A stretch of DNA of 64,000 nt, taken from the NCBI GenBank assembly GCA_018380115.1, contig JAGZUF010000011.1, positions 1 through 64,000 on the forward strand, read 5' to 3'. The notes below the pieces were generated by a model. It worked only from the letters and a program-made list of their open reading frames with translations, was not told the DNA's origin and did no database searches. Every line of letters begins with the position of its first letter. Within the stretch, counting starts at the first letter, position 1. This document shows positions 49,076 to 58,037 of the stretch, piece after piece. Source of the DNA: Oscillospiraceae bacterium (GTDB taxonomy: Bacteria; Bacillota; Clostridia; Oscillospirales; Ruminococcaceae). Made by a program: the position numbers and the translations under genes.

Positions 49076-50437
49076 ATGGAGCTTTTCAAACGCGCCTTGC
49101 GCGTGCTGGCAGTTTTTATGCTGACGAACCTTGGCCTGCTGGAAATGCTTTGCCCGCTGCCCGGCGCGGTGCATTGGCCTTTGCTTTTAGGGCTTTTGGG
49201 CGTTTACATGTGGTTCCATATCTGCCCGCGGCGTGCAAAAGGTGTCGCGCCGCGGCTGCGCGCCATGATAGGCGGGTACGAGCTTCTTTTGGCCTCTTTT
49301 CTGGTGCTGGTGGCCGAGGTGCTGTTCTATGCCGCCCTGTTGTTCGCCGGGCTGCCGCTTGTGCCCGCCCCGTATTCTGCGCCACGGTGGGTGGCGCTTG
49401 TGGCAAATCTGCTGTTTTTCCTCCCGCTGGTGGGCGCGCTGCTGATAAACGGCTTTTTCCGCGTGGCCCTCACCTCGCGCCATCTTCGGGTAATATGGCG
49501 CGTGCTGCTGTTGTTTTTGTGGTGGGTGCCTTTTTTCAACATCTATCTGTTTTTCCGTGTGCTGAAAACGGTGCGCAGCGAATATTTCTTCGAATGTGCA
49601 CGGCAGGAGGCCGAGGCCGTCCATGCCGAAAATAAGGATTGTAAAACGCGTTACCCCATCGTGCTGGTGCATGGTATCTTTTTCCGGGACTGGCAGCTGC
49701 TTGGCTACTGGGGGCGAATTCCGGCGGCCCTGCGCCGCTGCGGCGCGCAGCTTTATTACGGCGGGCAGCAGTCTGCCCTGCCGGTGGCCCAAAGCGGGGA
49801 AGAGCTTGCCCGGCGCCTGCGCGAGGTGCTGCGTGAAACGGGCGCGGAAAAGGTGAACATCATTGCGCACTCGAAAGGCGGGCTGGACAGCCGCTGGGCC
49901 ATCACGAGGCTGGGGCTTGCGCCGCAGGTGGCCTCGCTTACCACGGTGAACACGCCGCACCGCGGCTGCGTGTTTGCCCAGCACCTGCTGGGCACGATGC
50001 CAAAGGGCCTTGTGGCGTGGATTGCGCGCAGATATAACACGCTGTTCCACACGCTGGGGGATACCTCGCCCGATTTTTTGGGCGGCGTGAAAGACCTGAC
50101 GCGCCAAAGCTGCCTTGCCTTCAACGAAGCAGTGCCGGACGCGCCGGGTGTCTTATATCAGAGTGTGACAAGCGCCATGCGGGGGGCCTCCAGCGCAGGC
50201 TTTCCGCTGAATATCACCTGGCATTTTGTAACAAAGTACGATAAAGAGGCAAACGACGGCCTTGTGGCGTGCACCAGCGCTGAATGGGGGCGCTTCCTCG
50301 GCTGCCTTACTGCGCCCGGAAGGCGAGGCATCTCGCACGGCGATATGATAGACCTGATGCGGGAGGACGTGCCCGGCTTTGATGTGCGAGAATTTTATAT
50401 GGAGCTTGTGAAGGGCCTGAAAGCGCGCGGACTGTAA
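49076..50437 (+). CDS. membrane-anchored lipase-like alpha/beta hydrolase
   Basis: A 453-residue protein. The N-terminal 170 residues hold about four helices. The hydrolase domain (about 190-453) starts YPIVLVHGIFFRDW, has the nucleophile in IIAHSKGGLDSR (serine in H-S-K-G-G, as in lactonising lipases and PGAP1-like enzymes), and TVNTPHRGCVFA after it; the acid and histidine are likely DGLV and ISHGDMIDL. AGGAGG precedes ATG 49076. TATAAT at 48917-48922 may be the promoter. It opens a run of four same-strand genes with short gaps. Confidence 0.85.
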   Translation: MELFKRALRVLAVFMLTNLGLLEMLCPLPGAVHWPLLLGLLGVYMWFHICPRRAKGVAPRLRAMIGGYELLLASFLVLVAEVLFYAALLFAGLPLVPAPYSAPRWVALVANLLFFLPLVGALLINGFFRVALTSRHLRVIWRVLLLFLWWVPFFNIYLFFRVLKTVRSEYFFECARQEAEAVHAENKDCKTRYPIVLVHGIFFRDWQLLGYWGRIPAALRRCGAQLYYGGQQSALPVAQSGEELARRLREVLRETGAEKVNIIAHSKGGLDSRWAITRLGLAPQVASLTTVNTPHRGCVFAQHLLGTMPKGLVAWIARRYNTLFHTLGDTSPDFLGGVKDLTRQSCLAFNEAVPDAPGVLYQSVTSAMRGASSAGFPLNITWHFVTKYDKEANDGLVACTSAEWGRFLGCLTAPGRRGISHGDMIDLMREDVPGFDVREFYMELVKGLKARGL

Positions 50438-50453
50438 AAGAAGGAGGAAAACC

Positions 50454-51218
50454 GTGACGAACAAGGATGTTCTGCGCACCGCCATGCGCCAGTCTGCCAT
50501 AGACAGCGGCTGCCGCCCGGAGGATTTTGCCGGGCTTGAAAATGTGGTGGTGCGCTCGTGCGCGGCGCCCGGTGCACGGAGATATCTGGAATTGCCGTTC
50601 TTTTGCGACCTTGTCTCGTATGGCAGCAACGTGGTGGCCTCTGTTTCCCCGGAAATAGCGGTGCAGGTGCGCGCATACATAAACGCCCGCACGCCGGAGC
50701 AGTGCTTTGAAACGCCGGATATCTACTGCCTGAATGAAGTGCTGTCTGTCTATGGCATGCGTGTGCGCCATATGGCAGAATACTTTCTGCCGGATATAAC
50801 GGCCCTGCGCGCACTGCCCTGCCGGTATGAAACACGGCTTTTGAGCCCGGCAGAGCTTGCCCCCTATTACACGCCCCAGTGGGCGAATGCGCTGTGTGAA
50901 AAGCGGCGCGAATTGGACGTGCTGGCCGTGGGGGCGTTTGACGGGCAGGTGCTGGTGGGCCTTGCAGGCTGTTCGGCAGACTGCGATACCATGTGGCAGA
51001 TAGGGGTGGATGTGCGGGCACAGTACAGGCGGCAGGGAATTGCCAGCGCACTTACCAGCTGCCTTGCCGTGGAGGTGTTGCGCCGCGGCATTGTACCGTT
51101 TTACTGCTGTGCGTGGGCCAATATGAAGTCTGCACGCAATGCGCTGAAAAGCGGGTTCCGCCCTGCATGGGTGCAGCTGACGGCCAAAAGCGCCCCGCCG
51201 GAAAAAAAGCCCTTGTGA
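50454..51218 (+). CDS. GNAT-family acetyltransferase
   Basis: A 254-residue protein starting at GTG 50454 behind AAGGAGG. The C-terminal GNAT domain (about 135-245) shows VGVDVRAQYRRQGIASAL-like acetyl-CoA loop (QYRRQGIAS), then ANMKSARNALKSGFRPAW. The N-terminal 130 residues are a separate region seen in some Clostridial GNAT proteins. It follows the lipase-like gene by 16 bp. Substrate unknown. Confidence 0.85.
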   Translation: MTNKDVLRTAMRQSAIDSGCRPEDFAGLENVVVRSCAAPGARRYLELPFFCDLVSYGSNVVASVSPEIAVQVRAYINARTPEQCFETPDIYCLNEVLSVYGMRVRHMAEYFLPDITALRALPCRYETRLLSPAELAPYYTPQWANALCEKRRELDVLAVGAFDGQVLVGLAGCSADCDTMWQIGVDVRAQYRRQGIASALTSCLAVEVLRRGIVPFYCCAWANMKSARNALKSGFRPAWVQLTAKSAPPEKKPL

Positions 51219-51330
51219 CAAACCGGTACGCACTGCGTAATCATAAAAGCGCCCCGTCTGGGCAAGCTGTGGAAAGAGCACACAAGAGGTTATGTATGCC
51301 TTTGAAAAGGCAGAAAGGAATGGGAATATC

Positions 51331-52923
51331 ATGGAGCAAGTTTTATATTATGGAGGGCCCATCCTTACTATGGAGCAGCCGCTGTATGCTGAGGCACTTT
51401 TGCAGCAGGGCGGCGTCATCCGTGCGGCGGGCCCGCTGGAGGCCCTTGCCGCTATGGCACCCGGTGCAAAGCGGGTGAACCTTGCGGGCCGTGCCCTGCT
51501 GCCTGCGTTCATCGATGCGCACAGCCATTTTTCCGGCTATGCAAACGCGCTTTTGCAGGTGCGGCTGGAGGGCGCACAGAGCTATGAAGATATATGTGAA
51601 AAGATAAGGCGGTTTATTTGTGAAAACAATATTCCGGCAGGGCAGTGGGTGATGGCGCGCGGGTATGACCACAACGCCCTGAGGGAAAAGCGTCCGCCGC
51701 ACAAGAGCCTGCTGGACGAAGCTGCGCCGGACAACCCGCTTGTGCTGCAGCATGCCTCCGGCCACACCGGTGTGTTCAACACACTGGCTCTGCGGGAGCT
51801 TGGCGTGCGGCCGGGCACGCCCGCCCCGGCAGGCGGCGCCATTGGGGTGGAAAACGGTGAGCTGACAGGATATATGGAGGAAAATGCCTTTATTGAATAC
51901 TTGCAGCGGGCCCCCATGCCGTCGCCGGGAACACTAATGCATGCATTCAATAGGGCGCAGCAGGCATATGCCTCCTATGGCATTACTACAGTGCAGGAGG
52001 GGATGATGACCGATGTGATGGCGCCCCTTTATCGCGCCCTGTGTAATGCACAGGCACTGTATCTGGACGTGGTGGGCTATGCAGACCTGCGCGGCTGCGA
52101 GCAGCTTTTGCATGAATTTGCCGCCCACACGGACACTTACCGGGCGCACTTCAAGCTGGGCGGCTATAAGACGTTCCTGGATGGTTCGCCCCAGGCGCGT
52201 ACTGCATGGATGCGCACGCCGTATGCAAATGCCGCCGATGGGTACACCGGGTACGGCACGCTTTCAGACGAAGAGCTTCTGGCGCGCTGCCGCCGCGCCC
52301 TGCGCGAGGGCAGGCAGCTTCTGGCGCACTGCAACGGCGATGCCGCGGCTGAGCAGTATATCCGCGTGTTCAATAAAGCCCTTGGCGAGCTTGATGATGC
52401 GCCGGATATCCGCCCGGTGATGATACATGCCCAGCTTGTAGGGCAGGATCAGCTGCCGCGTATGAAAGAGATAGGCATGATCCCTTCGTTTTTTGTGGCG
52501 CATGTGTATCACTGGGGTGATGTGCACATGGAAAACTTCGGCCCGCAGCGGGCGGCCAATATCAGCCCGGCTGCAGCGGCCGGGGCGCTGGGCATCCCGT
52601 ATACGTTCCATCAGGACGCACCGGTGATAGAACCCGACATGCTGGAGACTATCTGGTGCGCGGTGAACCGCATCACAAAGCAGGGCGTGCCCCTTGGCCC
52701 GCAGCAGCGCGTCAGCGTACTGGATGCGCTGCGCGCCGTCACTATCCATGCGGCGCACCAGTATTTTGAGGAACACCAGAAGGGAAGCCTTGCCGCGGGC
52801 AAGCATGCGGATTTCGTCATTCTTTCGGCGGATCCCACGGCTGTGCCGCCCATGCAGATACGGGATATAGAAGTGCTGGCCACCTTCAAGGACGGCCGCT
52901 GCATTTTTCAGAAAAACGGATGA
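51331..52923 (+). CDS. YtcJ-like amidohydrolase
   Basis: A 530-residue metal-dependent amidohydrolase of the YtcJ/NfdA type. DAHSHFSGYANAL (H-x-H), the carboxylate region, YKTFLDGSPQARTAWM, LLAHCNGDAAAEQ, VMIHAQLV and YTFHQDAPV supply the metal and substrate sites; HQYFEEHQKGSLAAGKHADFVIL is the C-terminal amidohydrolase signature. Start ATG 51331 after AAAGGAATGGG. Relatives hydrolyse N-formyl or N-acyl compounds; the substrate here is unknown. A CDS for a membrane protein follows closely. Confidence 0.9.
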   Translation: MEQVLYYGGPILTMEQPLYAEALLQQGGVIRAAGPLEALAAMAPGAKRVNLAGRALLPAFIDAHSHFSGYANALLQVRLEGAQSYEDICEKIRRFICENNIPAGQWVMARGYDHNALREKRPPHKSLLDEAAPDNPLVLQHASGHTGVFNTLALRELGVRPGTPAPAGGAIGVENGELTGYMEENAFIEYLQRAPMPSPGTLMHAFNRAQQAYASYGITTVQEGMMTDVMAPLYRALCNAQALYLDVVGYADLRGCEQLLHEFAAHTDTYRAHFKLGGYKTFLDGSPQARTAWMRTPYANAADGYTGYGTLSDEELLARCRRALREGRQLLAHCNGDAAAEQYIRVFNKALGELDDAPDIRPVMIHAQLVGQDQLPRMKEIGMIPSFFVAHVYHWGDVHMENFGPQRAANISPAAAAGALGIPYTFHQDAPVIEPDMLETIWCAVNRITKQGVPLGPQQRVSVLDALRAVTIHAAHQYFEEHQKGSLAAGKHADFVILSADPTAVPPMQIRDIEVLATFKDGRCIFQKNG

Positions 52924-52962
52924 CATCCGTGCGAATGCGCGGTGTGGAAGAAGGTGTTTTGC

Positions 52963-53742
52963 ATGAAAGTGTGGACGCCGCCTGAAAAAGGCAGAAGCCG
53001 TTATGCAGCCCGCAGCATCGGCGGCGTGCTGGTGGCCGTGTTCTTCTGCATGGCCATTATCTGCATCGTCATGCTTTTGGCCATACATTTCGGCTGGCCT
53101 GTCTGGTCAGCTTCCGCGGTTGTGTGTGCTGTTGCCACGGTACTTTGCATTTGGCTGGCGGTGGCTGCCGGCAGGCGTTCGCTGCGGGATGCACTCATGT
53201 TCCTTCTGGATGGAAAGGACAGGTTGTTCGTGCTGGATGTCCGCCTGCTGGCAGGGCCGGCGCGGAATATTACCGGCTTTGTGCGGGCTGCCGTGGAAAT
53301 ACAGCGGGAGCTGGAACGGCTGAAGAACACCCTGCCGGAAATGAGAAAGCCGCCCAATGCGGCAGTGCAGATTGTGCAGGTGGAACATATTGCGGAAAGG
53401 GCGCGGGGCCGTGCCCTTCTGTGCCGTGTGCGCTATGCGGGCGGAAGAGAGGAAAAGCGTACTTATCTGCTTGTGCGAGGCTATGAAGATGAAGATTGGC
53501 TGCTGCGTGAACTGGAACGGCGCATGCCGGGAGAAGCCCTGGTGGAACCCAGGCAAACGCGTGCGCCGCTGTACGCTGTGCTTAGCCTGGCGGCGCTGGC
53601 CGTGTGCACTGTGCTGTGCGTTTTAAGCCACCCGGCAGTGGCAGTGCTGCCGCAGAACCTCTATTTTCCTCTTTTGGGGGGTGCTGCCGCAGTGCTGTAT
53701 GTTTTTGCGTGGTTTGCCATTAAGTGGCGGCGCGGGGAATAA
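52963..53742 (+). CDS. membrane protein of unknown function
   Basis: A 259-residue protein with two N-terminal helices (about 20-45 and 49-66) and two near the C-terminus (about 200-220 and 228-250). Between them is a soluble region of about 130 residues with YAGGREEKRTYLLVRGYEDEDWLLRELERR. ATG 52963 is preferred over GTG 52942 because AAGGTG lies in front of it. I do not recognise a family. It follows the amidohydrolase by about 40 bp and may belong to the same transcript. Confidence 0.75.
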   Translation: MKVWTPPEKGRSRYAARSIGGVLVAVFFCMAIICIVMLLAIHFGWPVWSASAVVCAVATVLCIWLAVAAGRRSLRDALMFLLDGKDRLFVLDVRLLAGPARNITGFVRAAVEIQRELERLKNTLPEMRKPPNAAVQIVQVEHIAERARGRALLCRVRYAGGREEKRTYLLVRGYEDEDWLLRELERRMPGEALVEPRQTRAPLYAVLSLAALAVCTVLCVLSHPAVAVLPQNLYFPLLGGAAAVLYVFAWFAIKWRRGE

Positions 53743-53809
53743 GGCGCTTTCCAGCCATGCGCATGTTCCTCCCCTGTGGGCGCATATACTGCCCCAAGGG
53801 GGGAGTATC

Positions 53810-54490
53810 ATGTTTGGCGTTATTCTCGGCTTTATTGCCACACACATGCTGTATTTTGCGCTGCATCTTGAATCCAGCAGTTTTCCAAAGCCGCTTTCGG
53901 CAAAAGAAGAAATAGAGGCATTTGCCGCCTTTAAGGCAGGGGATATGGCCGCGCGCGATAAGCTCATCCGCCACAACCTGCGCCTTGTGGCACACATTGT
54001 AAAAAAATATTACGCCCAGCCTGGCAGCCAGGAGGATTTCATCTCCATCGGCACCATAGGCCTTATCAAGGCTGTGAACAGCTTTGACAACACAAAGGGC
54101 GCGCGCTTTGCCACCTATGCCTCGCGCTGTATTGAAAACGAGATACGCATGACATTGCGCAGCGCAAAAAAAACACAGGGAGATGTATCTTTGCACGAGC
54201 CGCTGGAAAACGAGAAGGGGGCGGGCGCGCTTACCATTATTGATGTGATGGCGGACGAACAGGACATTCGCGCAGATTACGAACGCAAAGAGGAAGTGGA
54301 AAAGCTGCGCGCCCTGGTAAAAACACTAGGCGGGCGAGAGAGGCAGATTATTGTGATGCGCTACGGCCTTGCGGGCGGCGCCCCCCTTACACAACAGCAG
54401 GTAGCAGGCTGCCTTGGCATCAGCCGCAGCTATGTGTCACGTATTGAAAAAAAGGCAGTGGAAACCCTGCGCACCGGCATGCGGGCCTGA
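53810..54490 (+). CDS. sigK: sporulation sigma factor SigK
   Basis: A 226-residue sigma factor. The hydrophobic N-terminus (MFGVILGFIATHMLYFALHL) resembles the pro-sequence that is cut off during sporulation. Region 2 shows LIRHNLRLVAHIVKKYY, FISIGTIGLIKAVNSFD and ATYASRCIENEIRMTLRS; region 4 ends GISRSYVSRIEKKAVETLR. The order and sequences match SigK, the late mother-cell factor; SigE is the closest alternative. It is a complete, uninterrupted gene without a skin element. AAGGGGGGAG precedes ATG 53810. Confidence 0.93.
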   Translation: MFGVILGFIATHMLYFALHLESSSFPKPLSAKEEIEAFAAFKAGDMAARDKLIRHNLRLVAHIVKKYYAQPGSQEDFISIGTIGLIKAVNSFDNTKGARFATYASRCIENEIRMTLRSAKKTQGDVSLHEPLENEKGAGALTIIDVMADEQDIRADYERKEEVEKLRALVKTLGGRERQIIVMRYGLAGGAPLTQQQVAGCLGISRSYVSRIEKKAVETLRTGMRA

Positions 54491-54563
54491 CAGAAAATGT
54501 GAAGCTGCTGTGCAGAGTTTTTTGTGCATTGTACAAAAATTGTCAAAAAAGAAAATTTGGGGC

Positions 54564-54592
54564 TTGAGCAGGGCAGGTGAACGTGCTATAAT
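54564..54592 (+). promoter_or_regulatory. promoter of the uracil permease leader
   Basis: TTGAGC (54564-54569), 17-bp spacer, TATAAT (54587-54592), leaving a leader of about 300 nt before the gene. Confidence 0.75.
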
Positions 54593-54620
54593 AGCAAAAG
54601 TGTGAATTTGGGATGGGGGT

Positions 54621-54667
54621 GCGCAGGATGAAGCTCATGGCATTTCCCCTTTCATCTCCTGCGCTGG
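54621..54667 (+). promoter_or_regulatory. leader stem-loop before uraA
   Basis: GCGCAGG and CCTGCGC close a long hairpin with further pairing (ATGAA/TTCAT) inside, starting about 30 nt after the promoter. It may be part of an attenuator. Confidence 0.5.
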
Positions 54668-54731
54668 CGCCGTCCCTGTTTCAGGGGCCGAGTGCTTCTG
54701 TTTTCCGTTTTTGTCATTTCATTTTTTGAAG

Positions 54732-54781
54732 CAGGCATTTTTCTTCGCTTGAAGCGGCAGAAAGATGCCTCTTTTTTTGCC
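54732..54781 (+). terminator. attenuator-like terminator in the uraA leader
   Basis: AGGCATTTTTCT pairs with AGAAAGATGCCT and is followed by CTTTTTTTG, 120 bp upstream of the uraA start and downstream of its only visible promoter. Transcription must pass it to reach the gene, which is typical of PyrR- or riboswitch-type attenuation. Confidence 0.7.
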
Positions 54782-54898
54782 CGCACACGGGTGCGGCAGC
54801 CTGCCTGGCGGCCGCAAACCTCTGCGGTATGCACGGTTGCCGGATACATCCGCATGGGTGTTTTGGAAGATATGGAATTTTAGAGGAGGAGAACGCTT

Positions 54899-56230
54899 AT
54901 GGGAAAAGAAAAGGAAAAAATCGTGCTTGGGGCCGAAGGTGTTTATGACGCCCGCAAGCTGGGCGTGCCGAAGATGCTGGTGCTCGGCTTCCAGCACACG
55001 TTCGCCATGTTCGGCGCTACGGTGCTGGTACCCATCCTCACGGGTATCAATGTGTCTACGGCTCTGCTGTTTGCGGGCTTGGGCACGCTGCTGTTCCACT
55101 TTATCACAAAAGGGAAGGTGCCTGCGTTTCTCGGTTCCAGCTTTGCGTTTCTGGGCGGCTATGCTGCGGTTGCACCGCTTGGCGCTGACGGAACGCCCAG
55201 CGAGATGCTGCCGTATGCGGCAGGCGGCGTGGTAGTGGCAGGACTCATTTATGTGGTGATGAGCGGCCTTATCAAGGTGTTCGGCGTAAAACGCATTATG
55301 CACTTTTTTCCGCCTGTGGTCACAGGCCCCATCATCATCGCCATCGGCCTTATTCTGGCGCCCAGCGCCATCACGAACTGCCAGTCCAACTGGCTGCTGG
55401 CTTTCATTGCGCTGGCCATTATTGTAGTGTGCAACATCTGGGGCAAGGGAATGGTGAAGATACTGCCCATTCTCATCGGCATTGTAGGCTCTTACATCGT
55501 TGCCCTGCTGATGGGCGAAGTGAACTTTGACGCCATCAATCAGGCCGACTGGTTTGGCCTTGCCATCCATACGGGCAGCATGGCAAAATTCAGCGTCAGT
55601 GCCTGTATCACAATTGCCCCTATTGCGCTTGCCACTATGATGGAACACATTGGCGACATTGCGGCCATCAGCGCCACCTGTGAAAAACACTACCTGGCAG
55701 ACCCCGGCCTGCACCGCACCCTGCTGGGCGACGGCCTTGCCACCAGCTTTGCAGGCTTGTTTGGCGGCCCGGCCAACACCACCTATGGCGAGAACACAGG
55801 TGTACTGGCCCTGACAAAGGTGTACGACCCGCGCGTGATGCGCATTGCGGCCTGCTGCGCCATCCTGCTCAGCTTTTTTCCAAAATTTGGCGCGGCCATC
55901 CAGACGGTGCCCACGGCTATCATCGGCGGTATTTCGTTTGTCCTGTACGGCATGATATCTTCCGTAGGCGTGCGCAATATCGTGGAAAATCAGGTGGATT
56001 TCACCAAATCCCGCAACCTCATCATCGCGGCCGTTATCCTGGTCTCCGCGCTTGGCTTCAACAGCGTGGGCGGCATCACGGTGCCCTTGTGGGGCGGCTA
56101 CAGCTTTACGCTCAGCGGGCTTGCAATTGCGGCTATCGTGGGTATCCTTCTGAACGCCGTCCTGCCTGGCAATGATTACGAGTTTGGCAAGGATTTAGAG
56201 GGCGACACGGCTGTGAGCTTCAAGGTGTAA
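54899..56230 (+). CDS. uraA: uracil permease (NCS2 family)
   Basis: A 443-residue NCS2 transporter with 14 predicted helices. FQHTFAMFGATVLVP, FLGSSFAFLGG, MMEHIGDIAAISA and NTTYGENTGVLALTKVYDPR (with the conserved Glu) match UraA, a uracil:proton symporter, more closely than xanthine permeases. TTTTAGAGGAGGAG precedes ATG 54899. A long leader with a terminator-like hairpin suggests attenuation by pyrimidine supply. It ends at a shared terminator with the M42 peptidase gene. Confidence 0.95.
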   Translation: MGKEKEKIVLGAEGVYDARKLGVPKMLVLGFQHTFAMFGATVLVPILTGINVSTALLFAGLGTLLFHFITKGKVPAFLGSSFAFLGGYAAVAPLGADGTPSEMLPYAAGGVVVAGLIYVVMSGLIKVFGVKRIMHFFPPVVTGPIIIAIGLILAPSAITNCQSNWLLAFIALAIIVVCNIWGKGMVKILPILIGIVGSYIVALLMGEVNFDAINQADWFGLAIHTGSMAKFSVSACITIAPIALATMMEHIGDIAAISATCEKHYLADPGLHRTLLGDGLATSFAGLFGGPANTTYGENTGVLALTKVYDPRVMRIAACCAILLSFFPKFGAAIQTVPTAIIGGISFVLYGMISSVGVRNIVENQVDFTKSRNLIIAAVILVSALGFNSVGGITVPLWGGYSFTLSGLAIAAIVGILLNAVLPGNDYEFGKDLEGDTAVSFKV

Positions 56231-56284
56231 GTCTGCGCCCGGAAAACCGCATGGCAGCAGCGCGTTTCTGTTGTGGCAAATATG

Positions 56285-56312
56285 AAAAGAGGCCCCGCGG
56301 GGCCTCTTTTTT
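56285..56312. terminator. bidirectional terminator
   Basis: AAAAGAGGCCCC pairs with GGGGCCTCTTTTTT between uraA and the convergent M42 peptidase. Confidence 0.92.
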
Positions 56313-56354
56313 GTGTCAGATTATCCTGAAAGCGGGGGAGTATGCCCCCGCGCT

Positions 56355-57425
56355 TCAAAGCGCCACAACAGGGCACAGCTCGTCTACCACCTGCGGCGTC
56401 AGCGCGCGCAAAAGCGCGCCCGCAAGGGCCAGCGCGGCGTCATAGTCCGCCGCGGCGCTGTAGCCGTAATGCGTGTGTGCATATCGCACCGGAATGCCCA
56501 GCACAAGGGTGGGCACGCCGCCGGGCGCAAGGTGGATGGAGCCGCCGTTTGTGCCGCCGCCTGTGCGCACGGCAAGCTGATGGGGGATGCCTTCTTTTTG
56601 GGCTACCGTGCGTGCAAATTCCACAAAGCCGGGGTGCGCCACCATGCTGCTGTCGCGGTGGCGTATCTGCACGCCTGCCCCCAGCACGCCCTGCGCCTCA
56701 CCTGCGGGGGTAAAGCCGTCGTCCGCGGGCGTGCCCTCCAGGCAGATGGCAAGGCGCGGGCGCAGCTTTTCCGCCGTTACTTTCGCACCGCGCAGGCCCA
56801 CCTCCTCCTGGGTAGAGAAGGCGGCCACAGCGTCCACCGCAAGGCGGGCGCCGTGCAGGGCGCGGGCCAGCTCTACAAGGCAGGCACAGCCAAGGCGGCA
56901 GTCAAACGCCTTGCCCAGCGCGAAGCCGGTGGCCTCGTTATAAGAGAAAGCAGCCTCCGGCGCAACGGGGCAGCCGGGCTCTATGCCGAGGGCCAGCGCC
57001 TGTTCGCGCGAAGAGACGCCTGCGTCCAGCAGGATGCTGTCCAGCGAAAGCGGTGCCTGGCGTTCGGCGGCGCTTAAGAAATGGGGGGGCTTTGAAGCTG
57101 TCACAGCGCGCACGGTACTGCCATTGCGCGTGCGGATATGAAAGATGTGTGCGGGTACGTTATACTCCACCCAGCCGCCCAGCGACACCAGCTTTACCAG
57201 TCCGTTTGATGTGATGCTCTGCACCATGAAGCCCACTTCGTCCATATGGGCGTCCAGCAGAACTACGGGCTTGCCGCCCAGCGGGGCAAAGGGGGCATAT
57301 ACATTCTGCATGGCGTCGCGCTGTGAGGCACAGGGCAAAGCCGCCTGTACGGCCTCGGCCACCTCGCCTTCAAAGCCGGAAGGGCCAAAGGCATTCGTGA
57401 TGGTTTCGCAAAGTTGCAGGTCCAT
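56355..57425 (-). CDS. M42-family metallopeptidase
   Basis: A 356-residue aminopeptidase of the M42 (glutamyl aminopeptidase, TET-type) family. LLDAHMDEVGFMVQ carries the first metal ligands, STQEEVGLRGAK the catalytic and metal-binding glutamates, CLEGTPADD a bridging carboxylate and GGGTNGGSIHL the last block. It cuts amino acids from peptide ends inside the cell and probably assembles as a large dodecamer. It lies 32 bp downstream of the YbaK-type gene, so the two may share a transcript. Confidence 0.93.
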   Translation of the reverse strand: MDLQLCETITNAFGPSGFEGEVAEAVQAALPCASQRDAMQNVYAPFAPLGGKPVVLLDAHMDEVGFMVQSITSNGLVKLVSLGGWVEYNVPAHIFHIRTRNGSTVRAVTASKPPHFLSAAERQAPLSLDSILLDAGVSSREQALALGIEPGCPVAPEAAFSYNEATGFALGKAFDCRLGCACLVELARALHGARLAVDAVAAFSTQEEVGLRGAKVTAEKLRPRLAICLEGTPADDGFTPAGEAQGVLGAGVQIRHRDSSMVAHPGFVEFARTVAQKEGIPHQLAVRTGGGTNGGSIHLAPGGVPTLVLGIPVRYAHTHYGYSAAADYDAALALAGALLRALTPQVVDELCPVVAL

Positions 57426-57457
57426 AGATTACTCCTCTTTCTATATTTTAGACTGTG

Positions 57458-57946
57458 TCAAAGTTCCACAATATTTGCCTCATAGCCCATGGCCTTCAAA
57501 AACACAAACATGTCTTCCATGGAGAGAAACAGTGTTTTGGTGTTGTCGTTCGGATGAAAGGTGATGACCTTTTCTGAAAGCATCTCTTTATCCAGATATA
57601 CTTTTACTTCATGCTGCGCATCGTTCAAAAGGCCGAACAGAGAGACGCTGCCGGGCGTGAGGCCCAGCTTTTCCAGCATGCTTTCCTCGGGGGCAAAGCG
57701 CATACGGCTTTCGCCCGCAAGCGCCTTGAAGGCGTCCATATCAAGGCGCTTAGCCTCGTCCATCACAAGCAGATAAAAAGCCGTCTTTTTCTTGTTGGTA
57801 AGAAACAGAGATTTGGTGCGCACGCCCTCGCGCCCCTCAATGTATACATCGGCCTCGTCGGTGGTGTATACGGCGGGGTGCTCCACTACGTCATAGGGAA
57901 TATTCAGTTCATCCAGCTTTGCATATACCATGCTGCAGGCTTCCAT
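57458..57946 (-). CDS. YbaK/ProX-type aminoacyl-tRNA deacylase
   Basis: A 162-residue protein of the prolyl-tRNA editing (YbaK/EbsC/ProX) family. TKSLFLTNKKKTAFYLLVMDEAKRLD holds the conserved lysine and substrate groove, and PGSVSLFGLLND the GxxxP-like loop. These free-standing domains hydrolyse mischarged Ala- or Cys-tRNA-Pro. GGGAGGAATGG precedes ATG 57946. It precedes the M42 peptidase on the same strand. Confidence 0.92.
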   Translation of the reverse strand: MEACSMVYAKLDELNIPYDVVEHPAVYTTDEADVYIEGREGVRTKSLFLTNKKKTAFYLLVMDEAKRLDMDAFKALAGESRMRFAPEESMLEKLGLTPGSVSLFGLLNDAQHEVKVYLDKEMLSEKVITFHPNDNTKTLFLSMEDMFVFLKAMGYEANIVEL

Positions 57947-58037
57947 CGTTCCATTCCTCCCAAATCATAAAATCGCATGCCGGGGTAGTTTAAGCCATTA
58001 TAGCATAAAACGGCATTGCACAACAGCCTGCGGCGCC

